Origin: Rodentibacter haemolyticus
GTDB taxonomy: Bacteria; Pseudomonadota; Gammaproteobacteria; Enterobacterales; Pasteurellaceae
Length of the DNA stretch: 64,000 nucleotides
Assembly (NCBI RefSeq): GCF_015356115.1
Contig: NZ_CP063056.1
Span: 682,001-746,000 of the forward strand
Direction of reading: 5' to 3'
Part shown: one piece after another, positions 1 through 7,562 of the stretch
Layout: each line of letters begins with the position of its first letter
How positions within the stretch are numbered: the stretch's first letter is position 1
Made by a program: the position numbers and the translations under genes
The notes under the pieces: generated by a model
Database searches by the model: none
Told to the model about the DNA's origin: nothing
What the model saw: only the letters and a program-made list of their open reading frames with translations

Positions 1-564
1 CATATAAAGATTTGCTATATCTACTTTTTCTAACGAACGTAAAATGAGTTCACGCATTGGCTTATTAATACAGCTTGATGCTCCCTGTACACAATTTTTA
101 AAAATAATTGAATCATCATCAAAACATTTTTCTGTTAATCCCTGATATTCAAAGAAACTGTGAGAAATTATATTTTCTTTCTCATCAATAACTTGACAAT
201 CACTAAAAATTAGATTAGGTATTTCTGAAATAAAGAAGTACTTAGAAAACTCTTCTATTTTATTTGGTAGCCAAATATCGTCTTGATCAGAAAAAAAAGT
301 ATAATCTGCTCGGCTATATTTTAGTGCTGATAAAAAATTATACTTTGTTCCTTTTCCATTACCTTGTAAAATTTTGAAATTAGTAAAGGAGTAACCTAAG
401 AAAATATGTTTTACTATCTCTAATGTATCATCATCGGATTTATCATCAGAAATAATTATTTCTGACGGTAAATAATGATTATTTAATATACTCTCTAATT
501 GTTTAGTGATACATCCTCTGCCATTATAAGTACATAGAACCACATCATAGCTAAATTCATTCAT
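1..564 (-). CDS. Family 2 glycosyltransferase, rhamnosyltransferase-like (3' end beyond window)
   Basis: I translated this open frame from the minus strand; it reads 188 codons without a stop and runs off the left edge, so the C-terminus is missing. It opens with the GT2 nucleotide-sugar fold: a VVLCTYNG segment (about residues 8-15), an acidic loop SDDKSDDDT (39-47) and the FSDQDDIW motif (91-98) holding the metal-binding DXD. The SDQDDxW form is common in bacterial rhamnosyltransferases such as RgpB-like enzymes, so transfer of rhamnose or a related sugar to a growing lipid-linked glycan at the cytoplasmic membrane is likely. The donor cannot be proven from sequence. It is the last visible gene of the minus-strand polysaccharide locus and is very AT-rich like its neighbours. 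The start ATG at 562-564 lies 24 bases past the preceding gene. Confidence 0.8.
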   Translation of the reverse strand, partial: MNEFSYDVVLCTYNGRGCITKQLESILNNHYLPSEIIISDDKSDDDTLEIVKHIFLGYSFTNFKILQGNGKGTKYNFLSALKYSRADYTFFSDQDDIWLPNKIEEFSKYFFISEIPNLIFSDCQVIDEKENIISHSFFEYQGLTEKCFDDDSIIFKNCVQGASSCINKPMRELILRSLEKVDIANLYM

Positions 565-588
565 ACATTTACTAGATTAACAAAAAAT

Positions 589-933
589 TTAATCTTTTTT
601 AGAGAGAGATTCATTTATTAACGCTATATTTTGGGTTAATTGAATGAACTTTCTATTTAATATGGACACCTTAAATGCCAATCCTAAAACTAATAAAATT
701 AATAATGCGATCACAACTAAAAATACAGCAACCACAGGTGTTTGTATTGACAAAATTGAAGCTAAAACACTAGCACTCTTTTCAGATAATGAAAGTAAAA
801 GCAAAAATAAAATAAAGACTAACCAATAGTTAAAATCTGAGAATATTACCCTAGATCTATTCACTTGCCTTATCACAAAAAAAAGCAAAAGAAAACTAAA
901 AATAATCAAAGTAATTTGTAGCATTAGCGTCAT
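589..933 (-). CDS. DUF2304 small membrane protein (GacJ-like)
   Basis: A 114-residue hydrophobic protein with three predicted membrane segments (about residues 4-20, 37-60 and 66-88) and a short charged C-terminal tail. Length and layout match the DUF2304 family. In group A Streptococcus the family member GacJ (about 113 residues) binds the GT2 enzyme GacI and stimulates synthesis of a polyprenyl-phosphate sugar donor. Here it lies 9 bases downstream of exactly such a GT2 gene, so an accessory role for that enzyme is a reasonable inference. The start ATG has an AGAGG ribosome-binding site 7 bases upstream. The family assignment rests on length, topology and context rather than a catalytic motif. 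Confidence 0.7.
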   Translation of the reverse strand: MTLMLQITLIIFSFLLLFFVIRQVNRSRVIFSDFNYWLVFILFLLLLSLSEKSASVLASILSIQTPVVAVFLVVIALLILLVLGLAFKVSILNRKFIQLTQNIALINESLSKKD

Positions 934-942
934 ATTAACCTC

Positions 943-1647
943 TTATTTAATCCTTTTTGTTCGAGCAACAACAAATAAAAAAGAAATAGTATTATCAATC
1001 ATATATTTTATCGCTTTTAGTGGTGTCAAGTACGATTCTCCTGCTTCTCTTTCACGCATTGAAACTTGTGCCTCTTGAATTTTAAAACCCCGTCTAGCAA
1101 AAAAAAGCAAAGTATCTGGCTCTGGTCTCTCATTAGTCGCATTTGCCATTTCAGTAAATACTTTTTTTGTATAGGCCCTCATTCCACTCGTAGGATCAGT
1201 TAATTTTAATCCAGAAAATAAGTTTATACAAAAACTGATATGCTTTGCTCCTAATGAACGTAAAAATGTCTGTTTATATTTTTCCTCCGAATGATTTAAT
1301 AAAAAGCGAGAACCAACAGCAATATCGGCGTTTTCTTCTTCGATAAGCTTTAATAACTTTGATATTTCAGACGGTGGATGCTGACCATCCCCATCAATTT
1401 GAATACAAATATCATAATTATGTTTAACTGCGTATAGCATACCAGTCTGAATAGCACCACTTAAACCTAGATTTATTGGTAAATTTAATACTTTTGAAGA
1501 ATATGATTTAATAATATCCAATGTATTATCTTTAGAACAATCATTTACTACTACATAATCATATTCAGGATAGTCTTTTAATTCCTCTAATAGATTAGCA
1601 ATACTTTCTTCTTCATTATAGGCTGGAATTATTAATAACACTTTCAT
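943..1647 (-). CDS. Polyprenyl-phosphate glycosyltransferase, GT2 (GtrB/GacI/DPM1-like)
   Basis: A 234-residue GT-A enzyme of the dolichyl/undecaprenyl-phosphate glycosyltransferase class. Visible motifs are LLIIPAYNEEES at the N-terminus, VVVNDCSKDNT near residue 40, and the metal-binding IQIDGDGQH, which is diagnostic for enzymes that charge a polyprenyl phosphate with one sugar. Unlike classical GtrB it lacks a long two-helix membrane tail; only one short hydrophobic stretch sits near the C-terminus. That fits a partnership with the membrane protein encoded just downstream. I chose the ATG at 1645-1647 because it has AGAGG 7 bases upstream and starts directly on the fold; an in-frame upstream extension would overlap the preceding gene. 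It probably makes the lipid donor flipped by the GtrA-like protein. The sugar is unknown. Confidence 0.85.
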   Translation of the reverse strand: MKVLLIIPAYNEEESIANLLEELKDYPEYDYVVVNDCSKDNTLDIIKSYSSKVLNLPINLGLSGAIQTGMLYAVKHNYDICIQIDGDGQHPPSEISKLLKLIEEENADIAVGSRFLLNHSEEKYKQTFLRSLGAKHISFCINLFSGLKLTDPTSGMRAYTKKVFTEMANATNERPEPDTLLFFARRGFKIQEAQVSMREREAGESYLTPLKAIKYMIDNTISFLFVVARTKRIK

Positions 1648-1661
1648 AAGTTCCTCTAAAT

Positions 1662-2054
1662 TTAATAACGATATACCCAATACTTAGAAATACTAAACGT
1701 GCTTATAGCAATAGCAGGAAGAGTAAGTATCTTGGCTATAATAAGATCTACTCCTAATAAATCATGAATAATATAAATAAGCAAAACCGTTAGTAAGTAG
1801 TTAAAAATAACCAAAGATAAAAACTTTAAGATATTATTAAAGTTCATTTTATTATTAAATGTTAGATATGTATGGCATACATAATTATAAGCCAACCCTA
1901 ACAAATAGGCTATAATAACGGATAAGTAATTATCAACTAACAATACTTTAGATAAGATAAAAAGCCCCAATACATCTAAAATAGCAGATGTCGATCCTAC
2001 AAATAAAAATATTAGTACTTGTTTATCTAATATAATATGTTTCAAACTAACCAA
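1662..2054 (-). CDS. GtrA-like flippase (polyprenyl-phosphate sugar translocase)
   Basis: A 130-residue GtrA-family protein with four predicted membrane helices. It has an N-terminal FLFVGSTSAILD segment, a central NYVCHTYLTF motif and the typical C-terminal SKYWVYRY ending. GtrA proteins are thought to move undecaprenyl-phosphate-linked monosaccharides across the inner membrane so that a periplasmic glycosyltransferase can use them. Its start overlaps the end of the preceding DUF2142 gene by 8 bases, and the GT2 partner begins 14 bases downstream, so the three are probably translated as one module. A family-level assignment is safe; the substrate is not known. Confidence 0.85.
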   Translation of the reverse strand: MVSLKHIILDKQVLIFLFVGSTSAILDVLGLFILSKVLLVDNYLSVIIAYLLGLAYNYVCHTYLTFNNKMNFNNILKFLSLVIFNYLLTVLLIYIIHDLLGVDLIIAKILTLPAIAISTFSISKYWVYRY

Positions 2055-3369
2055 TGTAATACCTATCTAATAATGCTGTTACTGTAAAAAAACAAGAAAC
2101 CATCAAAAATATAAATAACATATATTTCTGAATATATGATATATTATTGACAATATAGCTAGACTTTGATTTATCATATATGAACGATAAAACCACACAT
2201 AATGGAATAAAATACCTCCCTTGAACTCCTACAATATAATCTTGTCCTATATTCGTCCAAGTTATTAGTAATATTAGTAACGTAAATAAAAATACAATAC
2301 TAAATAATAAAGAGATAATTAGTATGTTTTTATTGAAATTTATTACAATAAATAGTGCTATAAACATCAAAATTATATAATAACCTTTCATATTTAATTG
2401 TGTATCTAGCCACCCTAATACACCGATAAACTGTTTACAGTAGTTAAACATAAAATCTACATTGGATAAAGTTTTATAAAATATAAGTAATAATTCATTA
2501 GGGTTATTAAAATAAAATATAACTTTACTTAACGAATCTCCTCCATAAGAAAAATGTCCATCTGTACTAACATAAAACTTAAATGAAAATATACTCCAAC
2601 TAATAACTAATACAAATGTAGCTAAAGATACATAAAAATAACGAATATTTTTATACTTATAAGCGATATAAAATGATATTAACATTAGTGGTAATAGATT
2701 TACTTTTACAGTTAATAATAAGAATAGGCTTATATTTAAAGCTAAAAATAACCTTTTGTCAGGAATAGTTAGCTGATTTAACTTTATCGTTACTGCTCCT
2801 ATAATAGCCGCTATGCAAAAAGACATGGCATCTGGGTTAATAGAAGAAAGTTGAAATAAGGACATAGGCATTGACAGAAATACCAGTCCTAAAAAGGGTA
2901 TTGAGTATATTCTATTTGCAAATAGTAATAACAGAATACAAGCTAATAAATTTACTAGCCTTGCAAGCATATACGTATTATATATTGATAGATCAAATAA
3001 TTCTCCAATTTTAAAAGCTATCGCTTGAGGTATATAAATAAAAGGGAAATATATAGCCGTATTAACTAGGCTTTCCTCTGAAGAGGACCCAGAAAACTTT
3101 ATACTTTTTGCCTGATCTATTAAATTTCTAGAATACTTACTTTCATATTTAAATGGGAAATGATCATATAATATCTTAAATTCTTGTACCCCGTCATTGA
3201 TAAATGAATTACCCGTAGATGGAATAACAATATCTCCATGAGCTAAACTATAACTCCTTTTCATGTGTGCCATTTCATCTGGAGATTGAAGTGGCGGTAT
3301 GATGAACGATATTAATAGAATACATATACTAAGCAGAATAATATAGTATTTTTTATATAATTTTCGCAT
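2047..3369 (-). CDS. DUF2142 polytopic membrane protein, probable GT-C glycosyltransferase
   Basis: A 440-residue protein with roughly ten hydrophobic segments. Directly after the first helix comes a periplasmic loop with the acidic motif QSPDEMAHMKRSY (about residues 28-40), characteristic of DUF2142, and an Asp/Glu in this loop is the usual catalytic position in GT-C enzymes. A further helix-loop pattern with QDYIVGVQGRYFIPL lies near residue 380. GT-C enzymes take sugar from a polyprenyl-phosphate donor on the outer face of the inner membrane. With GtrA and the GT2 enzyme downstream it forms a complete donor-synthesis, flipping and transfer set. The base composition is extremely AT-rich. 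Glycosyl transfer by this family is inferred, not shown by this sequence. Confidence 0.75.
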   Translation of the reverse strand: MRKLYKKYYIILLSICILLISFIIPPLQSPDEMAHMKRSYSLAHGDIVIPSTGNSFINDGVQEFKILYDHFPFKYESKYSRNLIDQAKSIKFSGSSSEESLVNTAIYFPFIYIPQAIAFKIGELFDLSIYNTYMLARLVNLLACILLLLFANRIYSIPFLGLVFLSMPMSLFQLSSINPDAMSFCIAAIIGAVTIKLNQLTIPDKRLFLALNISLFLLLTVKVNLLPLMLISFYIAYKYKNIRYFYVSLATFVLVISWSIFSFKFYVSTDGHFSYGGDSLSKVIFYFNNPNELLLIFYKTLSNVDFMFNYCKQFIGVLGWLDTQLNMKGYYIILMFIALFIVINFNKNILIISLLFSIVFLFTLLILLITWTNIGQDYIVGVQGRYFIPLCVVLSFIYDKSKSSYIVNNISYIQKYMLFIFLMVSCFFTVTALLDRYYIG

Positions 3370-3391
3370 ACTCTTGATAATCCTAGTTAAT

Positions 3392-4588
3392 TTAAATCAT
3401 ACCACTCTTAAACATAATCCATTCTTTTAATGATAAAAACCAAGGACGTTTTCTTAGTCTTTGATCATCAATATATTCTTCCAGTAAATCTTGATCAAAA
3501 TTCTTAGAGTGCTGTCTAATTAACATCCAATCAATAATTTCATGGTATACCAAATCTCTTTTTAAAAAAGGAAAACCAAATTCATCTACAATGAAAAATG
3601 GAGAAATTGAGATAATCCCAGATCTATTAATTAGTTTTGCAATATCAATTTTTAATAGCTCAATTTGCAAAGCATAATTTTCTGGAGATAATGGTTTATT
3701 TTTATCATTTGCATTCATAGCAAACCATCTATGATTAAAATGCCCAGCCCAATCAATAGCCCCCCCATCTAAATGATGATTAGCTGAAAATTCTGAAAGA
3801 AAACGAAATAAATTTTGCTTATTATCTACAATTTTATTAATGACATTATCCGTTCCCAAAAATACACGTGGCTTAAATCCATCTTTTATTATAGCTTGTG
3901 ATAATTTAATTTCACCATTGTGAATATTAGCTCTTCTATTATCAGTAATAAAAAAGTTTTCCCAAAATTTAATAAAATTTTTACCATTTAAAACCTTACT
4001 AGAAAACTTGAGAAAATATGACTGAACATGATAATTAGGTTCTCCAAAAAATTCTGCTGCACCAACAAAATCATCTTGTTCTGTTTTCTGCATAAACTCT
4101 ATAAACCGAGTATCATTTTGTTTTAAATTTGCAAATATTGAGTCATTGCAGATAATTAAATCTTTAGGTTGAATACTTTTAGCTCTTAATAACTGAATAA
4201 ATTCTTTATAAACACCAAAATCACGCCCAATATTATATCTCTCACCAAACAGAATAGCTCGGTCCTTATGATGTTCAATGAAATCTCTACTTAAACAACC
4301 ATTCGAAACAACTATAATATATCTACCTAGTTTAGATAAAAAATCAAAATATCTTTCATACATTAATTCTGACTTTGGTTGATAAACAACAAATAAAATT
4401 AATTTTTTATCTGTAAGTGTATTCAAATCAAATTCTGAATATTCATCTATAAATTTGATTGTACCATTTTTATATTTCTTAGCATATTTTTTTGCTTCAA
4501 AATACATTTTAAAGCGAACCCAAGATAATAAAAATAGCGTTAAATGCAATTTTAGTTTAATTTTTAAAGCTTGTAATAAACGTCTCAC
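3392..4588 (-). CDS. rgpF: RgpF-family rhamnan synthesis protein (glycosyltransferase)
   Basis: A 398-residue protein resembling the rhamnan synthesis F family. Recognisable parts are an early LILFVVYQP strand, an ERYNIGRDFGVYKEF segment, LIICNDSIFAN and the terminal ENYALQIELLKIDIAKLI region. The RgpF family elongates or modifies rhamnose polymers in streptococci and in several Gram-negative O-antigens. It follows wzt directly and belongs to the same minus-strand operon. I placed the start at a GTG (4586-4588) one base past the wzt stop, with GGGGA 8 bases upstream, which implies translational coupling. The alternative is a TTG at 4633 that would overlap wzt by 44 bases and has no obvious ribosome-binding site. 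Linkage and acceptor cannot be told from sequence. Confidence 0.78.
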   Translation of the reverse strand: MRRLLQALKIKLKLHLTLFLLSWVRFKMYFEAKKYAKKYKNGTIKFIDEYSEFDLNTLTDKKLILFVVYQPKSELMYERYFDFLSKLGRYIIVVSNGCLSRDFIEHHKDRAILFGERYNIGRDFGVYKEFIQLLRAKSIQPKDLIICNDSIFANLKQNDTRFIEFMQKTEQDDFVGAAEFFGEPNYHVQSYFLKFSSKVLNGKNFIKFWENFFITDNRRANIHNGEIKLSQAIIKDGFKPRVFLGTDNVINKIVDNKQNLFRFLSEFSANHHLDGGAIDWAGHFNHRWFAMNANDKNKPLSPENYALQIELLKIDIAKLINRSGIISISPFFIVDEFGFPFLKRDLVYHEIIDWMLIRQHSKNFDQDLLEEYIDDQRLRKRPWFLSLKEWIMFKSGMI

Positions 4589-4589
4589 T

Positions 4590-5324
4590 TCAATTCCCCA
4601 TATACATATTAGAAATACTATTAACTTTTCCAAAGGCTTTCATTTCACCTTTTTCAAGCCATACTGCATACTCACAAAGTTCTTTAACTTGATCTATACT
4701 ATGAGAAACAAAAACCAAAGTTGTCCCTCCACTTAATAGTTCTTCCATTCGAACTCTACATTTTTTTTGAAAAACAAAATCACCCACAGCAAGAATTTCG
4801 TCTACAATTAAAATATCTGGCTTGGTAATTGTTGCAATAGAAAATCCAAGTCGTGCAGCCATTCCCGAAGAAAAGTTTTTGATCGGAGTATCAAGAAAAT
4901 CATGTAGCTCAGCAAAGTCAACAATGCTAGCAAAATTTTCTTCTATAAATTTACGTCCGTGACCTAGTAATGCACCATTTAGAAAAATATTTTCACGAGC
5001 AGTTAATTCAGGATCGAATCCAGCCCCCAGCTCAATTAAAGGAGAGATAGAACCCTTCACAGTAACACTTCCTTCATAGGGTTGAAGAATGCCACTAATT
5101 AATTTTAATAAAGTAGATTTTCCTGAGCCATTCCTACCAATTAGCGCCCAAGATTCACCTTTTTTAATTTGTAGATTAATATTTTTCAATGCTAAAAACT
5201 CTTCGAACATTAATTCACCTTTTAGCATTTTAATTATATATTCTTTTAGACCTGCAATATTCCCTGATGCTTTATTAAAACGCACAGTTGCATTTTTAAC
5301 ATCAATAATAACATCTTTATTCAT
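4590..5324 (-). CDS. wzt: O-polysaccharide ABC exporter, ATP-binding subunit
   Basis: A 244-residue ABC ATPase. Walker A is GRNGSGKST (residues 63-71), the ABC signature is NFSSGM (150-155) and Walker B is ILIVDE (171-176). The IELGAGFDPELTARENI segment is typical of the polysaccharide-exporting subfamily (Wzt, KpsT, RgpD, TagH). It stops right after the nucleotide-binding domain and lacks the C-terminal carbohydrate-binding domain found in Wzt proteins that recognise a capped chain end, so export of the glycan is probably not gated by terminal modification. The gene lies 5 bases after wzm and its product should pair with it. The start ATG has only a weak ribosome-binding site, so coupling to wzm is likely. 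Confidence 0.92.
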   Translation of the reverse strand: MNKDVIIDVKNATVRFNKASGNIAGLKEYIIKMLKGELMFEEFLALKNINLQIKKGESWALIGRNGSGKSTLLKLISGILQPYEGSVTVKGSISPLIELGAGFDPELTARENIFLNGALLGHGRKFIEENFASIVDFAELHDFLDTPIKNFSSGMAARLGFSIATITKPDILIVDEILAVGDFVFQKKCRVRMEELLSGGTTLVFVSHSIDQVKELCEYAVWLEKGEMKAFGKVNSISNMYMGN

Positions 5325-5329
5325 AATAA

Positions 5330-6118
5330 TTAAATATATAAGATAAATTCATTTTGTTTACGATTAAATATCCAAAAACCTATGACTAAACTAAGAATGG
5401 CAATAACACAACCTTGAGTCAATAATTCTGTCGGCAATGTGTTTCCATTTAATGCTACCTCTCTGAATTGTTGGACATAACCCACCATTGGATTTAAATT
5501 TTTATACCACCAAATATAATCTTGTGGAATAATAGAAATGGGATAAATAATAGGACTTAAATACATCCAAATAGATATAAATACACTCCATAAATATTGG
5601 ACATCTCTAAAAAAAACTGAAATTGCAGATAAAAAGAAACCTAAACCTAAACTAAAAATATAAATTTCTAGAAAAATAATAGGTATCCATACTACATTCC
5701 AAGTAATTTCAACTTGTGTAGTAAACATCACAAATACCAGTGCAAACATCGCAAAAAGCATATTAACTAAAGAACTTGTTACTTTAGAGATAACAAAAAT
5801 ATACTTAGGTACATAGGTTTTTTTTAATAGTGGAGCATTATCGATTATCGATGTTACTGACATTGACGTTGCTTCTGATACAAAACCAAATATAAGCTGT
5901 CCTGTTAGTAGATATACTGCAAAATTAGGAATATCAAATCTAAATAAATTAGAAAAGACAATTACTAATACTGTCATCATCAATAATGGATTAAGAATAC
6001 TCCAAATATAACCCAAATAGCTACGACGATACTTTAGTTTAATATCTTTTAGGACAAGCTGTTTTAAAAGTTCTTGATATTGAAAAAACTCTGAAAAATA
6101 TTTTTTAGTCTCTTTCAT
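5330..6118 (-). CDS. wzm: O-polysaccharide ABC exporter, membrane subunit
   Basis: A 262-residue ABC-2 type permease. The N-terminus has the amphipathic LLKQLVLKDIKLKYRRSYLGYIWSI type segment typical of Wzm/KpsM proteins, and about six membrane helices follow. The PIIYP and NPMVGYVQQFREV motifs near residues 190-225 are conserved in polysaccharide exporters. With wzt it should move the undecaprenyl-linked polymer across the inner membrane for ligation to lipid A-core. It lies 11 bases after rmlC. A sharp change in base composition falls at this gene boundary: everything downstream is much richer in A+T than the rml genes, which suggests that the rml block and the transport/assembly block have different histories. 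Confidence 0.92.
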   Translation of the reverse strand: MKETKKYFSEFFQYQELLKQLVLKDIKLKYRRSYLGYIWSILNPLLMMTVLVIVFSNLFRFDIPNFAVYLLTGQLIFGFVSEATSMSVTSIIDNAPLLKKTYVPKYIFVISKVTSSLVNMLFAMFALVFVMFTTQVEITWNVVWIPIIFLEIYIFSLGLGFFLSAISVFFRDVQYLWSVFISIWMYLSPIIYPISIIPQDYIWWYKNLNPMVGYVQQFREVALNGNTLPTELLTQGCVIAILSLVIGFWIFNRKQNEFILYI

Positions 6119-6129
6119 CTTGCAAAATT

Positions 6130-6672
6130 TTACTTAAATTTAACCGCTTGTTCTAACATTTTTCCTGCCAAATCCTTAGCAGATAAACTTGGCTCACCTT
6201 CTAAATTCCACTCAATACCAACAGTTGGATCATTCCAAACCAAGGAGTGTTCAGCTTTAGGATTGTAATAATCGGTACATTTATAGACAAATTCCGCAGT
6301 GTCCGTCAGCACATAAAACCCATGAGCAAAACCTTCAGGTACCCAAAGTTGGCGTTTGTTTTCAGAAGACAAAATTTCGCCTACCCATTGCCCGAAAGTT
6401 GGGGAGCTTTCACGTAGATCCACCGCAACATCAAACACCGCTCCTTGCACTACTCGTACTAATTTTCCTTGTGTGTTTTCTGTTTGATAATGTAACCCAC
6501 GCAATACGCCTTTTACAGATTTTGAGTGGTTTTCCTGTACAAAAGTGCGGTCAACAACATTGTGTTTAAACCATTCATCACGAAAGGTTTCCATAAAAAA
6601 ACCTCGTTCATCACCGAAAATTTGAGGTTCTAGCAATTTTACATCAGGAATTTGTGTTTCTATAATTTTCAT
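6130..6672 (-). CDS. rmlC: dTDP-4-dehydrorhamnose 3,5-epimerase
   Basis: A 180-residue cupin epimerase that converts dTDP-4-keto-6-deoxyglucose to dTDP-4-keto-L-rhamnose. The family motifs are clear: FGDERGFF (residues 19-26), RGLHYQ with the catalytic His61, and the FVYKCTDYY segment with the catalytic Tyr130. Length is normal for RmlC. I start at the ATG 6670-6672, just after the rmlD stop and preceded by GAGTGA, giving the standard MKIIET beginning; a GTG three codons upstream is possible. The gene carries a Hin-type uptake signal at 6543-6551 and an Actinobacillus-type uptake core (ACAAGCGGT on the minus strand, 6143-6151). Third-step enzyme of dTDP-L-rhamnose synthesis. Confidence 0.95.
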   Translation of the reverse strand: MKIIETQIPDVKLLEPQIFGDERGFFMETFRDEWFKHNVVDRTFVQENHSKSVKGVLRGLHYQTENTQGKLVRVVQGAVFDVAVDLRESSPTFGQWVGEILSSENKRQLWVPEGFAHGFYVLTDTAEFVYKCTDYYNPKAEHSLVWNDPTVGIEWNLEGEPSLSAKDLAGKMLEQAVKFK

Positions 6673-6677
6673 TTTAT

Positions 6678-7562
6678 TCACTCACTATATGCTCTAATAT
6701 TTTTTAAGGCTTGCTGCCAATTACCTGCAGAAATACCAAAATTACGCTGGATTTTATCCACACTTAGGCAGGAATTAGCTGGGCGTTTAGCAGGCGTTGG
6801 GTAATCTGCTGTGTCTATTGGGGTTACAAGCGGTGCTTTTTCAATGACTTTTTGCAACACAGCTTCGGTAAAAATAGCATTAGCAAAATCATACCAGCTG
6901 ACATAAGGTTGCCCTGTGAAGTGGTAAATTCCGTATTCTGTTGTTTCGTTAGCAAGCCATTTTTCAGCGATAGTTATCAAAACAAAAGCAATATCGCCAG
7001 CGTAAGTGGGTGCTCCAAATTGATCAGCCACTACGCCTAAGCTGTCTCTCGTTTTAGCTAGACGAAGCATTGTTTTGACAAAATTATTGCCGTGTTCGCC
7101 AAATACCCAAGCGGTGCGAAGCACAATGGTTTTTGCATTTTCCGCTAAAGCCACTTGCTCCCCCTGTAATTTGGTTTTGCCATAAACGCCCTGTGGATTG
7201 GTCGGGTCGCTTTCAAAGTAGCGATAACCTTGTTCAGCTTGCCCGTCAAACACGTAATCAGTGGAAATATGCAAGAAAAGGCTACCAACTTTATGGCTGG
7301 CTTGAGCAAGATTTAGGGTACCCTCCACATTAATTGCCGTAGAAAGTTCTATTTCAGTTTCTGCTTTATCCACTGCCGTATGGGCTGCTGCATTAATAAT
7401 AACATCAGGCTGAAATTGCTCCACGCACCCAAATACGGCTTCAGCATTGGTAATATCCAATTGGTCACGATCCACTGCTAAAACTTCGTGCTTGCCCCGC
7501 AATTGTTGTGCCAAGCAATGCCCCACTTGCCCTTTTGCACCCGTAATTAAAAATTTAGCCAT
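6678..7562 (-). CDS. rmlD: dTDP-4-dehydrorhamnose reductase
   Basis: A 294-residue SDR-type reductase that makes dTDP-L-rhamnose from the 4-keto intermediate. The nucleotide-binding glycine motif TGAKGQVG is at residues 7-14, the catalytic Tyr/Lys pair sits in YGKTK (Tyr127, Lys131), and HISTDYVFDG lies near residue 100. I start at the ATG 7560-7562, which overlaps the end of rmlA by 8 bases and has AAGGAG 8 bases upstream; a 37-residue in-frame extension into rmlA has no homology-like content. An Actinobacillus-type uptake core ACAAGCGGT is present at 6826-6834. Last enzyme of the four-step pathway encoded here. Confidence 0.95.
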   Translation of the reverse strand: MAKFLITGAKGQVGHCLAQQLRGKHEVLAVDRDQLDITNAEAVFGCVEQFQPDVIINAAAHTAVDKAETEIELSTAINVEGTLNLAQASHKVGSLFLHISTDYVFDGQAEQGYRYFESDPTNPQGVYGKTKLQGEQVALAENAKTIVLRTAWVFGEHGNNFVKTMLRLAKTRDSLGVVADQFGAPTYAGDIAFVLITIAEKWLANETTEYGIYHFTGQPYVSWYDFANAIFTEAVLQKVIEKAPLVTPIDTADYPTPAKRPANSCLSVDKIQRNFGISAGNWQQALKNIRAYSE

